Assembly: GCA_963802915.1 (NCBI GenBank)
Contig: CAWDKQ010000008.1
Span: 186,001 to 250,000, forward strand
Reading direction: 5' to 3'
Source of the DNA: JAICMB01 sp963802915
GTDB lineage: Bacteria; Acidobacteriota; Terriglobia; Bryobacterales; Bryobacteraceae
DNA: 64,000 nt
The position numbers and the translations under genes are program-made. Positions 24,298-33,200 of the stretch are shown here, piece by piece. Within the stretch, counting starts at the first letter, position 1; every line of letters starts with the position of its first letter. The notes below the pieces were generated by a model. That model was given only the letters and a program-made list of their open reading frames with translations. It searched no databases and was not told where the DNA came from.

Positions 24298-24657
24298 ATG
24301 AGTTCGTCGCCAGCCATGTTGAATATTCAGGAACTGGTTCAAAAACTATCCGAGCTTGCGGTTGGCAATATCTCGGTTCGGGACTTTGAAGACTGGTTTG
24401 TTCCAGCTTCCTGGAACGCCAATTCTTGGGCCTCGGCCGAACTGCGCGATGCTGTGTACGGACTTGAACTGGAGTTGGCCGAGTACTCCAATGGCCATCG
24501 GGATCGCTCACATCTGAGGGGGCGTAGCGCAGACATCGCGCGTGAACTTGGACAATTCACCCAGCGCGTTGTTCCCGCACGCATCGGGCCCAATCTTAGC
24601 AATGCTGACATTATCGTTAGTGGCGTAGCTGCAACGTCGCCGCGTTTAGCAGCTTAG
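24298..24657 (+). CDS. Small helical protein of unknown function
   Basis: 119 residues from ATG 24298 (ATG 24316 also possible). It contains ELVQKLSELAVGNISVRDFEDWFVPASW followed by RDAVYGLELELAEYSNGH, a pattern of short proteins with a DFEDWF motif. It is divergent from the 94-residue gene and convergent with the next small gene, with which it overlaps by 4 bases. The three small genes form an islet between tssK and the methyltransferase gene. I cannot assign a function. Confidence 0.6.
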   Translation: MSSSPAMLNIQELVQKLSELAVGNISVRDFEDWFVPASWNANSWASAELRDAVYGLELELAEYSNGHRDRSHLRGRSADIARELGQFTQRVVPARIGPNLSNADIIVSGVAATSPRLAA

Positions 24658-24857
24658 ACGCTCTCAGCGTCGATCTCTGCGGCAATCGCGAGAATCCGGT
24701 AGGCAAGTAAACGCGCTTGTTTCGGCTGGAGCGCCGCGCCGGGATAGGTATCACCCTCCGCTGTAGTCATTTTCATATCATTCGATAGAATCACGGCTAT
24801 TGAAGGCCGGCCGTCCGAATCCGGGGCTTTGAGAACGCTAATGCCAGTGAATTTCAT
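24654..24857 (-). CDS. 67-residue protein of unknown function
   Basis: A compact frame from ATG 24857, with GGGAA just upstream. The product starts MKFTGISVLKAPDSDGRPSI with strands, then KMTTAEGDTYPGAALQPKQARLLAYRILAIAAEID, a C-terminal helix. It is more ordered than a chance frame and has normal codon use for the region. No family is recognised. It overlaps the convergent 119-residue gene by 4 bases. Confidence 0.5.
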   Translation of the reverse strand: MKFTGISVLKAPDSDGRPSIAVILSNDMKMTTAEGDTYPGAALQPKQARLLAYRILAIAAEIDAESV

Positions 24858-24902
24858 CGTTCCCAGTATTGCAAATCGTATTCGGGCAAGCTGGTCTATA
24901 CA

Positions 24903-26366
24903 CTAAGGTCGCGGGCTCATTAGAAAACCGCCTGAGACTAGCGTGGTGACTACTTGCATGAAATCCGGCAGCGGTGTATCGGCATGAATGATTGCTTCGG
25001 CCTTCAGTTCGGCGAAGATCTCGTTTACCGTTTTCGATCCGTCGCAACGGGTTAACAAATACGCGATCCAGGGGTCGATTTTCATCTCCATACGGAAAGG
25101 CTCGCTTGTTGCCAGCGAGTAGCTGACAGGTTCCCAATCGCTCGCTTCGAGGCGATTGGAGGTCTGGAGAACGCAATGCTCCGACGCCTGGAGGCGCATT
25201 TGCAGCACTGCGATCGGGTCGGACTGTGATTCCCAATCGAGCAGCCACTCGTGCTCCGCGCGGCCTGTCTTCGACCCCGTCTGGCGACGCACCGTGAACG
25301 GTTGGCGTCCGGCGGCGTGGCGTTGCACCATGATCATGGCGTAAGAGAGCGCCACGATCTCCCGAGCTTCGAAGAGCTCTTTCCATTTGCGGGCCATGCC
25401 GGGATCGTCGCTGCGCACCAGAGAATCGAAAGCAAATTCGTGGGGATCGAGAGAACGGCGGACCACTACGGCGATGTCGAACTCGGCGTGCTCCGATCCC
25501 AGCCATTCGCGGACTCTATCTTCGAGTGGACGGCCTTTTCGATCCGACGCCATAGCGAGACAGTAAAGCGTACCCCTCGGACGCAGGTAACGAGGCAGTT
25601 GCTCGATCATCCGGCGCGTGACGTGTTCGCCGTCTTCGCCGCCTGAATAAAAAATCCATTTCGATTCGAGCGCCGGCACGTAGGGAGGATGGGCCACGAT
25701 GCGATCGAAGGTGGCTCCGCCAGCGGGTTCGAAAAGATCGCCGGCACCGGTCGTGAAATTCGAGAGACCATTCAATCGTTTCGCGAACTCGGCAAAATGC
25801 GTGGACCGCGGCGCGATGTCGTAGGCGTGCGCTTGGTCGGCGTATTGGGCAGCAGCGATCAAAGCCGCTACACCAGTTCCGGAACAAAGGTCGAGCAGCG
25901 ATTCGCAGCGGGAGCGTGGCAGCAGTTCTAGAAAAAGCCGAGTGTTCGGAACGACCGATGGATAGACGATATCGTCCACGCCGTCGACGGGCTTGCCATC
26001 CGGAGTCCTCCAGCGATCCGACACCGTGTATACGCCGGATACCGGGCAGAGACAGACCGGCGAGTAATATGTTGAATCGCGGCTCTCAAGCAGGCCCAAA
26101 CGCGATAACGAATCCAACTCGGACTTAGAAATGTGTCGCGCTGCCACCTGCTGTTCAACCGAGCCCCCGAGCACAAAAATGCGTGTCGCCAAGTCCAGCA
26201 AGGTGGCGGGCTGCTCCAGAGCTGCCATCGATTGATCGATGGTCGGTTGCGTGAGCAGCGGCACGCCAAGACGGGCCGCTATCGCGGGCTCGTTGAAATC
26301 CGCGCGCGCCAGCAGATCCCGCACGATCGCGAAATCTTCGTCCGAGCCGACGTGAATTGGATACAA
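24903..26366 (-). CDS. Class I SAM-dependent methyltransferase with flanking domains
   Basis: 487 residues from TTG 26366, three bases after the preceding stop, with GGAAG about ten bases upstream. An N-terminal winged-helix-like region (LDLATRIFVLGGSVEQQVAARHISKSELDSL) precedes the methyltransferase core: motif I LLDLCSGTG near residue 158, ending in AHPPYVP near 226, which replaces the NPPY of HemK/PrmC-like enzymes with HPPY. The C-terminal 130 residues (RCDGSKTVNEIFAEL) look like a second winged helix. The substrate is unknown; the PPY motif suggests a planar amide or base nitrogen. It is coupled to the GEFTRMF-repeat gene. Confidence 0.82.
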   Translation of the reverse strand: MYPIHVGSDEDFAIVRDLLARADFNEPAIAARLGVPLLTQPTIDQSMAALEQPATLLDLATRIFVLGGSVEQQVAARHISKSELDSLSRLGLLESRDSTYYSPVCLCPVSGVYTVSDRWRTPDGKPVDGVDDIVYPSVVPNTRLFLELLPRSRCESLLDLCSGTGVAALIAAAQYADQAHAYDIAPRSTHFAEFAKRLNGLSNFTTGAGDLFEPAGGATFDRIVAHPPYVPALESKWIFYSGGEDGEHVTRRMIEQLPRYLRPRGTLYCLAMASDRKGRPLEDRVREWLGSEHAEFDIAVVVRRSLDPHEFAFDSLVRSDDPGMARKWKELFEAREIVALSYAMIMVQRHAAGRQPFTVRRQTGSKTGRAEHEWLLDWESQSDPIAVLQMRLQASEHCVLQTSNRLEASDWEPVSYSLATSEPFRMEMKIDPWIAYLLTRCDGSKTVNEIFAELKAEAIIHADTPLPDFMQVVTTLVSGGFLMSPRP

Positions 26367-26369
26367 GCT

Positions 26370-28028
26370 TCAGTGCTTCCGCATCGCGAAAAAAATCAGG
26401 ATGATCACGAGCACCAGTAGCAGCGCTCCGAAGATCAATATCAACGGCAGAAATTTCCTAAAAGCGCTTTGCTGCGGAGGCGGCTGAGTAGCAGCGGCCT
26501 GCGCCAAAACACCTCCCGACGGCACCGACATCATGCTGGTAAAGGATCCTCCCGAGGGCGCGGAACCGTAGCTCGGTTGCGGCGCGGGCGGATACTGCGG
26601 CGCTTGAAACACGTTCGTCGCGCCGGCAACTCCAGCCGAGGGCGGCGGCTGCATGATCGGCGGCGGAGGCCCTGACGGTCGCTGCCCCTGCATGTCTTTC
26701 GGGCCGAACATGCGTGTGAACTCGCCTTGCGGAGCGGCCGCCGGAGGCGGCATACTCGACCGGCCCGCGTAGGGGTCGGCCGCGCCTTGAGTTGGAGGCA
26801 GCGGGGCAGGACGGAGCGGCGATTCGAACATGCGCGTGAACTCGCCCGGCTGCTCGCCCCTCGGAGTAGCAGCAGGAGTCGGGAATGCGGGCAATGGACC
26901 GGCCGGTTGTTGCGGCGCTGCGGGTGGCGGAGGGCTGTTGAACATCCGCGTGAATTCTCCAACGTCCGGCTGTGGCGCCGCCGCCGGTTTCGGAGCGGGA
27001 GGGGGCGGGGGAGGAGTTGGCGATGCTCCGCCGGCTTGAAACATCCGAGTGAACTCGCCTGCGTCGAATTGTTGAGGCGGGGCAGAGGGTTTCGGCGTCT
27101 CCATCACACGCGACGGCTGCGTTTGGAACATGCGCGTAAATTCCCCCGCGTCCGGGGAAGGCGAGGCTTTCGGCATTTCCATCACAGGCGCCGGCTGCAC
27201 GGGTGCTGGTGGCACTGGCGCTGGTTTTACCTCCGATGGAAGCGTCTGGAACATTCTCGTGAATTCGCCGGGATCCTCCTGGCTCGGAGCCGGCGTTACG
27301 GGAACAGCAGGCGCCTGGAACATGCGCGTGAATTCTCCCGGTTCGTCCCTCGGCGGCGCGGCCTGAGCAGGTATGGCCGGCGCCTGAAACATGCGCGTGA
27401 ACTCGCCAGGGGCCTCGGACGGCTTCGATCCCACGGGTCTCGGTTCGACCGGTTTCGATTCAGCCGCTGGCTGCTTCTGCTGTGCTTCGAACGCGCGCTC
27501 GAAGTCGGCTGTCGACATGATCCGCGTTCCTTCGGGCGTCGATTCCGGCGGCGGTGGCGCAGGCCGCATCACCGGTTTCTTCGTAGTGGGCGTTTCGATC
27601 AGATGCCGGAAATCTTCTGTGGCGGCATGCGTCGGAGGCGGGTCCGTAGCCGGCGTCGCGGGCTTCTTGAATAGCGACGCGAACGGATCGTCGGGACTTT
27701 TCGGCGCAGCCGGGGCTGGCGGCGGAACGGGAGCCGGCTGAGCCCTGCGCTCATTTACCAGCCAATCGCGGAAGCTGGGATACGCCGTGATCGGGATCGT
27801 CACTACATAAGGTGTTCCCTCGTGGTCCCCTTGTGTCAGGATCTGCGCTTGCGCGGAATCGGAAAGTTTCGCCAACATCCCGAGAAGCGCCTGCATTTCC
27901 GGGGATTGCGGACGGGTGAACAGATGGACCAGAACCGTTCTGCCCGTGGCGATTTCGCGAGCGCTAAAAGTCTTGATGCCGTCGTCGCGCTGCAAGTCGA
28001 TCAACTCGTAAGTGCTGTAGAAGCTCAT
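26370..28028 (-). CDS. Tail-anchored protein with a kinase-N-lobe-like domain and eight GEFTRMF repeats
   Basis: 552 residues. Residues 1-95 resemble the N-lobe of a Ser/Thr kinase without catalytic parts: YELIDLQRDDGIKTFSAREIATGRTVLVHLF and GDHEGTPYVVTIPITAYPSFRDWL align in order with the glycine loop, VALK strand and hinge of kinases. A long Pro/Ala linker follows with eight copies of GEFTRMF. The protein ends with one membrane helix (FLPLILIFGALLLVLVIILIFFA), so the linker is cytoplasmic. It is divergent from tssK2, and a related TRMF occurs in TssM. A regulatory scaffold role for type VI secretion is inferred. Confidence 0.75.
   Translation of the reverse strand: MSFYSTYELIDLQRDDGIKTFSAREIATGRTVLVHLFTRPQSPEMQALLGMLAKLSDSAQAQILTQGDHEGTPYVVTIPITAYPSFRDWLVNERRAQPAPVPPPAPAAPKSPDDPFASLFKKPATPATDPPPTHAATEDFRHLIETPTTKKPVMRPAPPPPESTPEGTRIMSTADFERAFEAQQKQPAAESKPVEPRPVGSKPSEAPGEFTRMFQAPAIPAQAAPPRDEPGEFTRMFQAPAVPVTPAPSQEDPGEFTRMFQTLPSEVKPAPVPPAPVQPAPVMEMPKASPSPDAGEFTRMFQTQPSRVMETPKPSAPPQQFDAGEFTRMFQAGGASPTPPPPPPAPKPAAAPQPDVGEFTRMFNSPPPPAAPQQPAGPLPAFPTPAATPRGEQPGEFTRMFESPLRPAPLPPTQGAADPYAGRSSMPPPAAAPQGEFTRMFGPKDMQGQRPSGPPPPIMQPPPSAGVAGATNVFQAPQYPPAPQPSYGSAPSGGSFTSMMSVPSGGVLAQAAATQPPPQQSAFRKFLPLILIFGALLLVLVIILIFFAMRKH
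26707..27407 (-). repeat. Eight GEFTRMF coding repeats
   Basis: On the minus strand the units read PGEFTRMFQ, PGEFTRMFQ, PGEFTRMFQ, AGEFTRMFQ, AGEFTRMFQ, VGEFTRMFN, PGEFTRMFE and QGEFTRMFG, separated by 20-50 residues of Pro/Ala-rich linker. The heptapeptide is invariant although third-position bases differ between copies, which indicates protein-level selection. A ninth degenerate unit, GSFTSMM, lies nearer the C-terminus. Confidence 0.9.
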
Positions 28029-28153
28029 GGTGGCTCCGATTGCCGGATAACCCGGACTGACTTACATCATACGAGAAGAATGGCGTCGAGCGTGGTAGAG
28101 TGGATTCTACTCATATGACCCCTGTTCCGCGCCTCGCGGGTGCGGCCTGAACT

Positions 28154-29521
28154 ATGAAGTACTTATCGCGTGTTGTCTGGTCCGAAGGCATGTATCTCGC
28201 GCCGCACCATTTCCAGGTGCAGAGCCGTTATTTTGAGGACTCCATCCGCTTTATTGCGTCCTCGCTTTGGTATCAGTCTTACGGCCTCATTGGCGGCCAA
28301 CTCGACGCCCAGGCTCTGGTGAACGGGACCGTCTCGGTTCTGCACGCGCGCGGCATTTTCCCGGATGGCCTGGCGTTTCACATGCCGGAATCCGATCCCC
28401 TACCGAAAACACGCAACATCGCCGATTTGTTTCCCGTGGCTCGGGACAAAGTGACGGTGATGCTCGCGATTCCTCCGCGGCGTCCGGAAGGGCTAAACTG
28501 CATCACGCCCGAGTCGAACGGCAACGCGATCAACGGCGAAGCCACTCGATTCTATGCCGAAGCGAAGCTGCTGCATGACGAGACTACGGGCCGCGACGAA
28601 AAGCCGGTGCAGGTAGGACGCAAAAACATCGAAATTCTTCTGGACACGGAGTCTTCCGGCGACTCGATTACCCTGCCGATAGCTCGCGTCATGCGCGACG
28701 GGTCCGGTCACTTCGTTTACGACCCGGAATTTATCCCGCCGTGCCTCGAAATCAGCGCCAGCACACGCCTGATGGATCTGCTCGGCCGGCTGATCGACAT
28801 CCTGAGCGATAAGAGCACGATGTTTTCGCGGAATAATCAGGGCGACAAGCGATCTTGGGTTGAATTCTCTACGAGCGACATCGCGAATTTCTGGCTTCTT
28901 CATACCGTCAACTCCGCTCTCGCGCCGCTCCGGCATCAATATGTCACGAAGCGCGGGCACCCGGAGGAGTTGTTCACCGAAATGTTGCGGCTAGGCGGCG
29001 CGTTATGCACCTTTGCGCTCGATTCCCATCCGCGCTCTTTGCCGCTTTATAACCACGACAAGCTCGATGAATGCTTCGCCCTGCTCGACGATCATATCCG
29101 GCGACATCTCGAGACCATCGTGCCGACGAAGTACATCACCATTCCGCTTACCAAGACGGCTGAATACTTTTATACGGGAGACGTCGCGGATCAACGCTGC
29201 CTCGGCGCATCGCGGTGGATTTTCGGCATCCGCTCCTCGGCCGGCGAAGTCGAGATCATCTCGCGCACGCCTCGGGCTGTAAAGATGTGCTCGGAAGCAT
29301 TCGTTCCCAGGCTGGTAAAAAGCGCGCTGCCCGGCATGACACTAACTCACATGCCGGTGGCGCCGTCGCAAATACCCGCCAGAGTCGATTATCAATACTT
29401 CAGTGTCAACAAATCGGGACCCTGCTGGGATCATATCGGGCAGACCCGGCGTATCGGCGTTTACGTCTCGGGTGAATTACCGGACCCGGCCGTAGAGTTG
29501 TTGGTCATATTAGAACCGTAA
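28154..29521 (+). CDS. tssK: Type VI secretion baseplate protein TssK (second copy)
   Basis: 455 residues. VVWSEGMYLAPHHFQVQSRYFE at the start, then GIFPDGLAFHMPESDPLP, FSTSDIANFWLLHTVNS, and a C-terminus of SQIPARVDYQYFSVNKSGPCWDHI. It is clearly homologous to the protein at 22632 along its full length but diverged in most positions, so the pair is an old duplication or two separate lineages. This copy heads the tssK-tssL-tssM-kinase run on the plus strand and is likely the partner of that membrane complex. Confidence 0.94.
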   Translation: MKYLSRVVWSEGMYLAPHHFQVQSRYFEDSIRFIASSLWYQSYGLIGGQLDAQALVNGTVSVLHARGIFPDGLAFHMPESDPLPKTRNIADLFPVARDKVTVMLAIPPRRPEGLNCITPESNGNAINGEATRFYAEAKLLHDETTGRDEKPVQVGRKNIEILLDTESSGDSITLPIARVMRDGSGHFVYDPEFIPPCLEISASTRLMDLLGRLIDILSDKSTMFSRNNQGDKRSWVEFSTSDIANFWLLHTVNSALAPLRHQYVTKRGHPEELFTEMLRLGGALCTFALDSHPRSLPLYNHDKLDECFALLDDHIRRHLETIVPTKYITIPLTKTAEYFYTGDVADQRCLGASRWIFGIRSSAGEVEIISRTPRAVKMCSEAFVPRLVKSALPGMTLTHMPVAPSQIPARVDYQYFSVNKSGPCWDHIGQTRRIGVYVSGELPDPAVELLVILEP

Positions 29522-29551
29522 GAGTTCTATCTAGATCATTGAGGAGCGGTT

Positions 29552-30274
29552 ATGAGTCCACAGGCAATGCCGGCGGCCGCGGCGACGGAGCGCCGGCCGG
29601 AAAACCTTGCGCTTGCTTTTCAGGAGCTACTGACGGTCGGAGAGCGCCTGAGGAGCCATCGGCAACAGGTTTCGGATGCGAATGCATTCCGGGACCAGAT
29701 CTGGGAAGCCGTGAAGATCGCGCAGTCGGAGGCCCTGCGGCGCGGCTACAACGGCGACGATATAGAATTGGCGCTCTTTGCCGTGATCGCGTTTCTGGAT
29801 GAATCCGTGTTGCAGCTCCACTCGCCTGCATTCGCCGATTGGCCGCGATTGCCCTTGCAGCAGCAGCGCTATGGCCACGATATCGCGGGCGAGGTGTTCT
29901 ACCAGAATCTTCAAAAGATCCTCGGGCGCAGCGAATCGCACGATCTCGCTGACTTGCTGGAGATTTATTATCTGTGCCTCCTGCTCGGATTCGCGGGGCG
30001 CTATAGCATCGGCGGGCGCGGGGAATTAGCTGCAATCATGCAGGCGACGGCGGACAAGATCAAGCGCATCCGTAGAAGTTCGGGCGAGCTTTCGCCACGC
30101 TGGACCCTTCCCAACGAACGTATCCAGACGGGCGGTAGCGATCCACTCTTAAAGGGTTTGATGATCGGTGTGGGAGCGTGCTTCGCCCTGATGCTGGTGC
30201 TCTTCATTATTTTCCAACTCAACTTGAGTTCCGGAATCGCGGCGATGCGAGCCATCGCGGTGCAGGGGCAATAG
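29552..30274 (+). CDS. tssL: Type VI secretion membrane protein TssL (DotU/IcmH family)
   Basis: 240 residues with GAGGAGCGG before the ATG. The DotU domain is clear: LALAFQELLTVGERLR, GYNGDDIELALFAVIAFLDESVL, GHDIAGEVFYQNLQKIL and LLEIYYLCLLLGFAGRYS. A single C-terminal membrane helix (LMIGVGACFALMLVLFIIFQL) anchors it, with only a short tail outside and no peptidoglycan-binding OmpA domain. It binds TssK in the cytoplasm and TssM in the membrane. tssM starts 3 bases after its stop. Confidence 0.94.
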   Translation: MSPQAMPAAAATERRPENLALAFQELLTVGERLRSHRQQVSDANAFRDQIWEAVKIAQSEALRRGYNGDDIELALFAVIAFLDESVLQLHSPAFADWPRLPLQQQRYGHDIAGEVFYQNLQKILGRSESHDLADLLEIYYLCLLLGFAGRYSIGGRGELAAIMQATADKIKRIRRSSGELSPRWTLPNERIQTGGSDPLLKGLMIGVGACFALMLVLFIIFQLNLSSGIAAMRAIAVQGQ

Positions 30275-30277
30275 CGT

Positions 30278-33200
30278 ATGAAGGGTTTCAATCTCTACTG
30301 GGGCGCGGCCGCCAGCTTGATCTTCTTCGTCGGCGTCGGATTCCTCTGCGCGCATTTCCTGCATCTACAAGGACAGGAGTTTATGTTCTTTATGATGCTG
30401 ATGAGCGCACTCGGCATCTCCGCATCGGCGTTCTTCTATTTCTTCCAAAGCAAAGCCCAGCAGCGCATGGAACCGCAAGCAGCGGGAGCGGGTGGGGGAA
30501 CGGCCGCCGTACCCGGATCCGGCGCGAGCCCTGAAGTGGACCAGCTCATAAAGGATGCGGATCAGCGCCTGGCATCGTCGAAGGGAGCTCCGGGCTCGGC
30601 GATTTCGAACCTGCCTTTGATTTTTGTGATCGGCGATCAGGGAGCGACGAAGACCAGCGTCATTCTGCACTCCGGCCTGGAGCCGGAGCTGCTCGCGGGA
30701 CAGGTTTATCAGGGTAACGATGTCGCGTCTACTTCGACCGCCAATGTCTGGTTCGCTCGCAACTCGATTTTTGTCGAGGCCGGTGGACGGCTTCTCGCGA
30801 AACCCGATTCCTGGACTCGATTGGTGAAGAGGCTACAGCCCGGGAAGTTGAAATCGGTAATGGCCAAGGGCCAGCAATCGCCGCGCGCGGTGCTGCTCTG
30901 TTTCGATTGCGAAGCATTTACGAAGCAGGGTGCGGGAGAGCAGGTTGCGGCGACAGCTCGTTATTTGCAGGCGAGGCTGGGCGAGATTTCACAACTGCTG
31001 GGTATCAGTTTTCCTGTTTACGTGCTATTCACGAAAGCGGATCGGCTGGCGTTCTTCGCCGATTACTTCCGCAATTTGAGCAACGACGAAGCGACGCAGG
31101 TATTCGGTGTCACGCTTCCCATTCAACAGGCGCACGGTGGCGTGTACGCGGAGGAGGAGAGCCGGCGTCTCAGCGCGGCCTTCGACGAATTGCTGCATTC
31201 TCTGTGCGACCGCCGAATTGATTTTCTTCCGCGCGAGCACGATGCCGAAAAAATTCCCGGCGCTTACGAGTTTCCGAGGGAGTTTCGCAAGCTCCGCGCA
31301 TCTCTTGTCCAATTGCTGGTGGATATCGCGCGTCCGAGCCAATTACGCGCGAGCCCGTTTCTACGCGGATTCTATTTCAGCGGCGTCCGGCCTGTGGTGA
31401 TTCAGGATGTCGCGTCCGCTCCGGTTCGTCCGGCTCCGGAAGCGCAAAAAGGTTTCGAAGCTGGGGCGACGCGCATGTTCCGCGCCGGAATGGAACTGCC
31501 GCAGGGCGTCGCGCAGGCGCAACCAAGTGGCGGGGGTACACGGCGTGTTCCGCAGTGGATGTTCCTAAGCCATCTGTTCAACGACGTCATGCTACAGGAT
31601 CGCGCGGCCATGGGCGCGAGCGGATCGAGCGTGAAAGTCAGCGGCATGCGGCGGCTGTTGTTCGGCTTGGGATCGCTGCTGTTCCTGCTGTTGTCGGGAA
31701 TGTTCTTATGGGCGTGGCTGAATAATCGCTCGCTCGAGAAAGAGACAATCGACGCCGCGCAGAACCTGGCCGGCGAACGCGTGACCGGGGCGAATCTTCC
31801 GACGCTTACGTCGCTTCAGAAGCTGGATCGTCTGCGCGCGGCGGTGCAGCAGCTTTCGGATTGGGACAAAGCAGGACATCCATTTATGTACGGCTGGTTC
31901 CTGTATTCGGGGCACGATCTGCTGCCGTATGCCCGTCGAGCCTATTACCGGTCGTTCAAAGATTTACTGTTCGGCCAGGTGCAGGGGAATTGGATCACAT
32001 ACTTGCAAAGCGTGAAGGTCCCTCCGGCTCCGACCGACGATTACGGATTCGGCTACAACACGCTCAAGGCGTATCTGCTCACGACGTCGGAATACAAGCG
32101 CACCAGCGAGAAAGTCTATCAGGATTTCCTGGCGGACACGCTGATGACGCGTTGGCCAGCCGGTCGCGATGCGGCCATCGACAAGCCCATGAGCGATCTT
32201 GCCAAAGCACAGTTCGATTTTTACTCGCGCGATCTTCAGAACGGCAATCCGTATTCGGACCAGGCGGAGGCCGACACAGTGGAGCATGCGCGCGATTATC
32301 TATCGCGTTTTAACGGTAAGGATCGCGTGTACCAGGCGCTGCTCTCGGAAGCGGCTCGCAAGGGCGCGACGATTAATTTCAATCACGATTATCCCGGCTC
32401 GGATCGTGTCATGCGGAACAGCTATACGGTGCCGGCCGCGTACACAAAAAACGCATGGCCGTATATGACGCAATTGATCGCGGACGCTGAGAAACGGTTT
32501 GGCGGCGAGAAGTGGGTGCTCGGCGATGGCCGCGGTCCGACGATTACGGATTGGGCGCAGACCAAGAAAGATCTGGCGGATAAATATCTGGCCGACTATA
32601 TCGCGACATGGCGCGCGTTTGTCACCAACAGTCATTTCGCCGGTTACGGTGGCCTCGAAGATGCGGCGTCGAAGCTGGGGATCATATCGGCAAACGACAG
32701 CCTCTACATGCGGTTGTTCTGGGTGATCTCGACAAACACGGGCGTCGATCCACGCGTGAAGGCTGCGTTCGAATCGGCTGACAAAGTAGTACCGGCCGAT
32801 TCGCAGGTCTTGATCACGGACAGCACGCGTGGGTATATGACGTCGTTGAATGGACTGCAGCTTGCGATTCAGAGCATCATCGGAAAACCGCTGGATGCAT
32901 CGGCGGCGGGGCCGATCGATGCTGCGGCAACGTCCGCGACAGGCTCTCGATTCCAGGTTTCGGCGCAGTTCCCGCCCGATCAGGAAGCGCACGTCGACAA
33001 GGCGGTCACGGATCTTTTGCAGGATCCGATCACCCGCGCGCAGGGTCTCGCGAAGGGATTCGGAACCGCGGGACTAAACGGAGCGGGCAAACAATTCTGC
33101 GCCGCTTCGGGATTCGGTAAATTCCCGTTCAATCCGAAGTCGCAAGTGGACGCATCGCTTCAGGAAGTGAACGACATCTTCCGTCCCAAAGAAGGACTGC

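Noticed and set aside
26707..27407. Regular spacing in this stretch suggested a CRISPR-like array
   Set aside because: The repeated unit is a coding heptapeptide with variable third bases and irregular spacers in an open frame, so it is a protein repeat.
26727..27674. Long Arg-rich plus-strand frames opposite the GEFTRMF repeats
   Set aside because: The apparent repeats (such as MRVNSPG) are the reverse reading of the GEFTRMF codons; the minus-strand protein has the domain structure and membrane helix.
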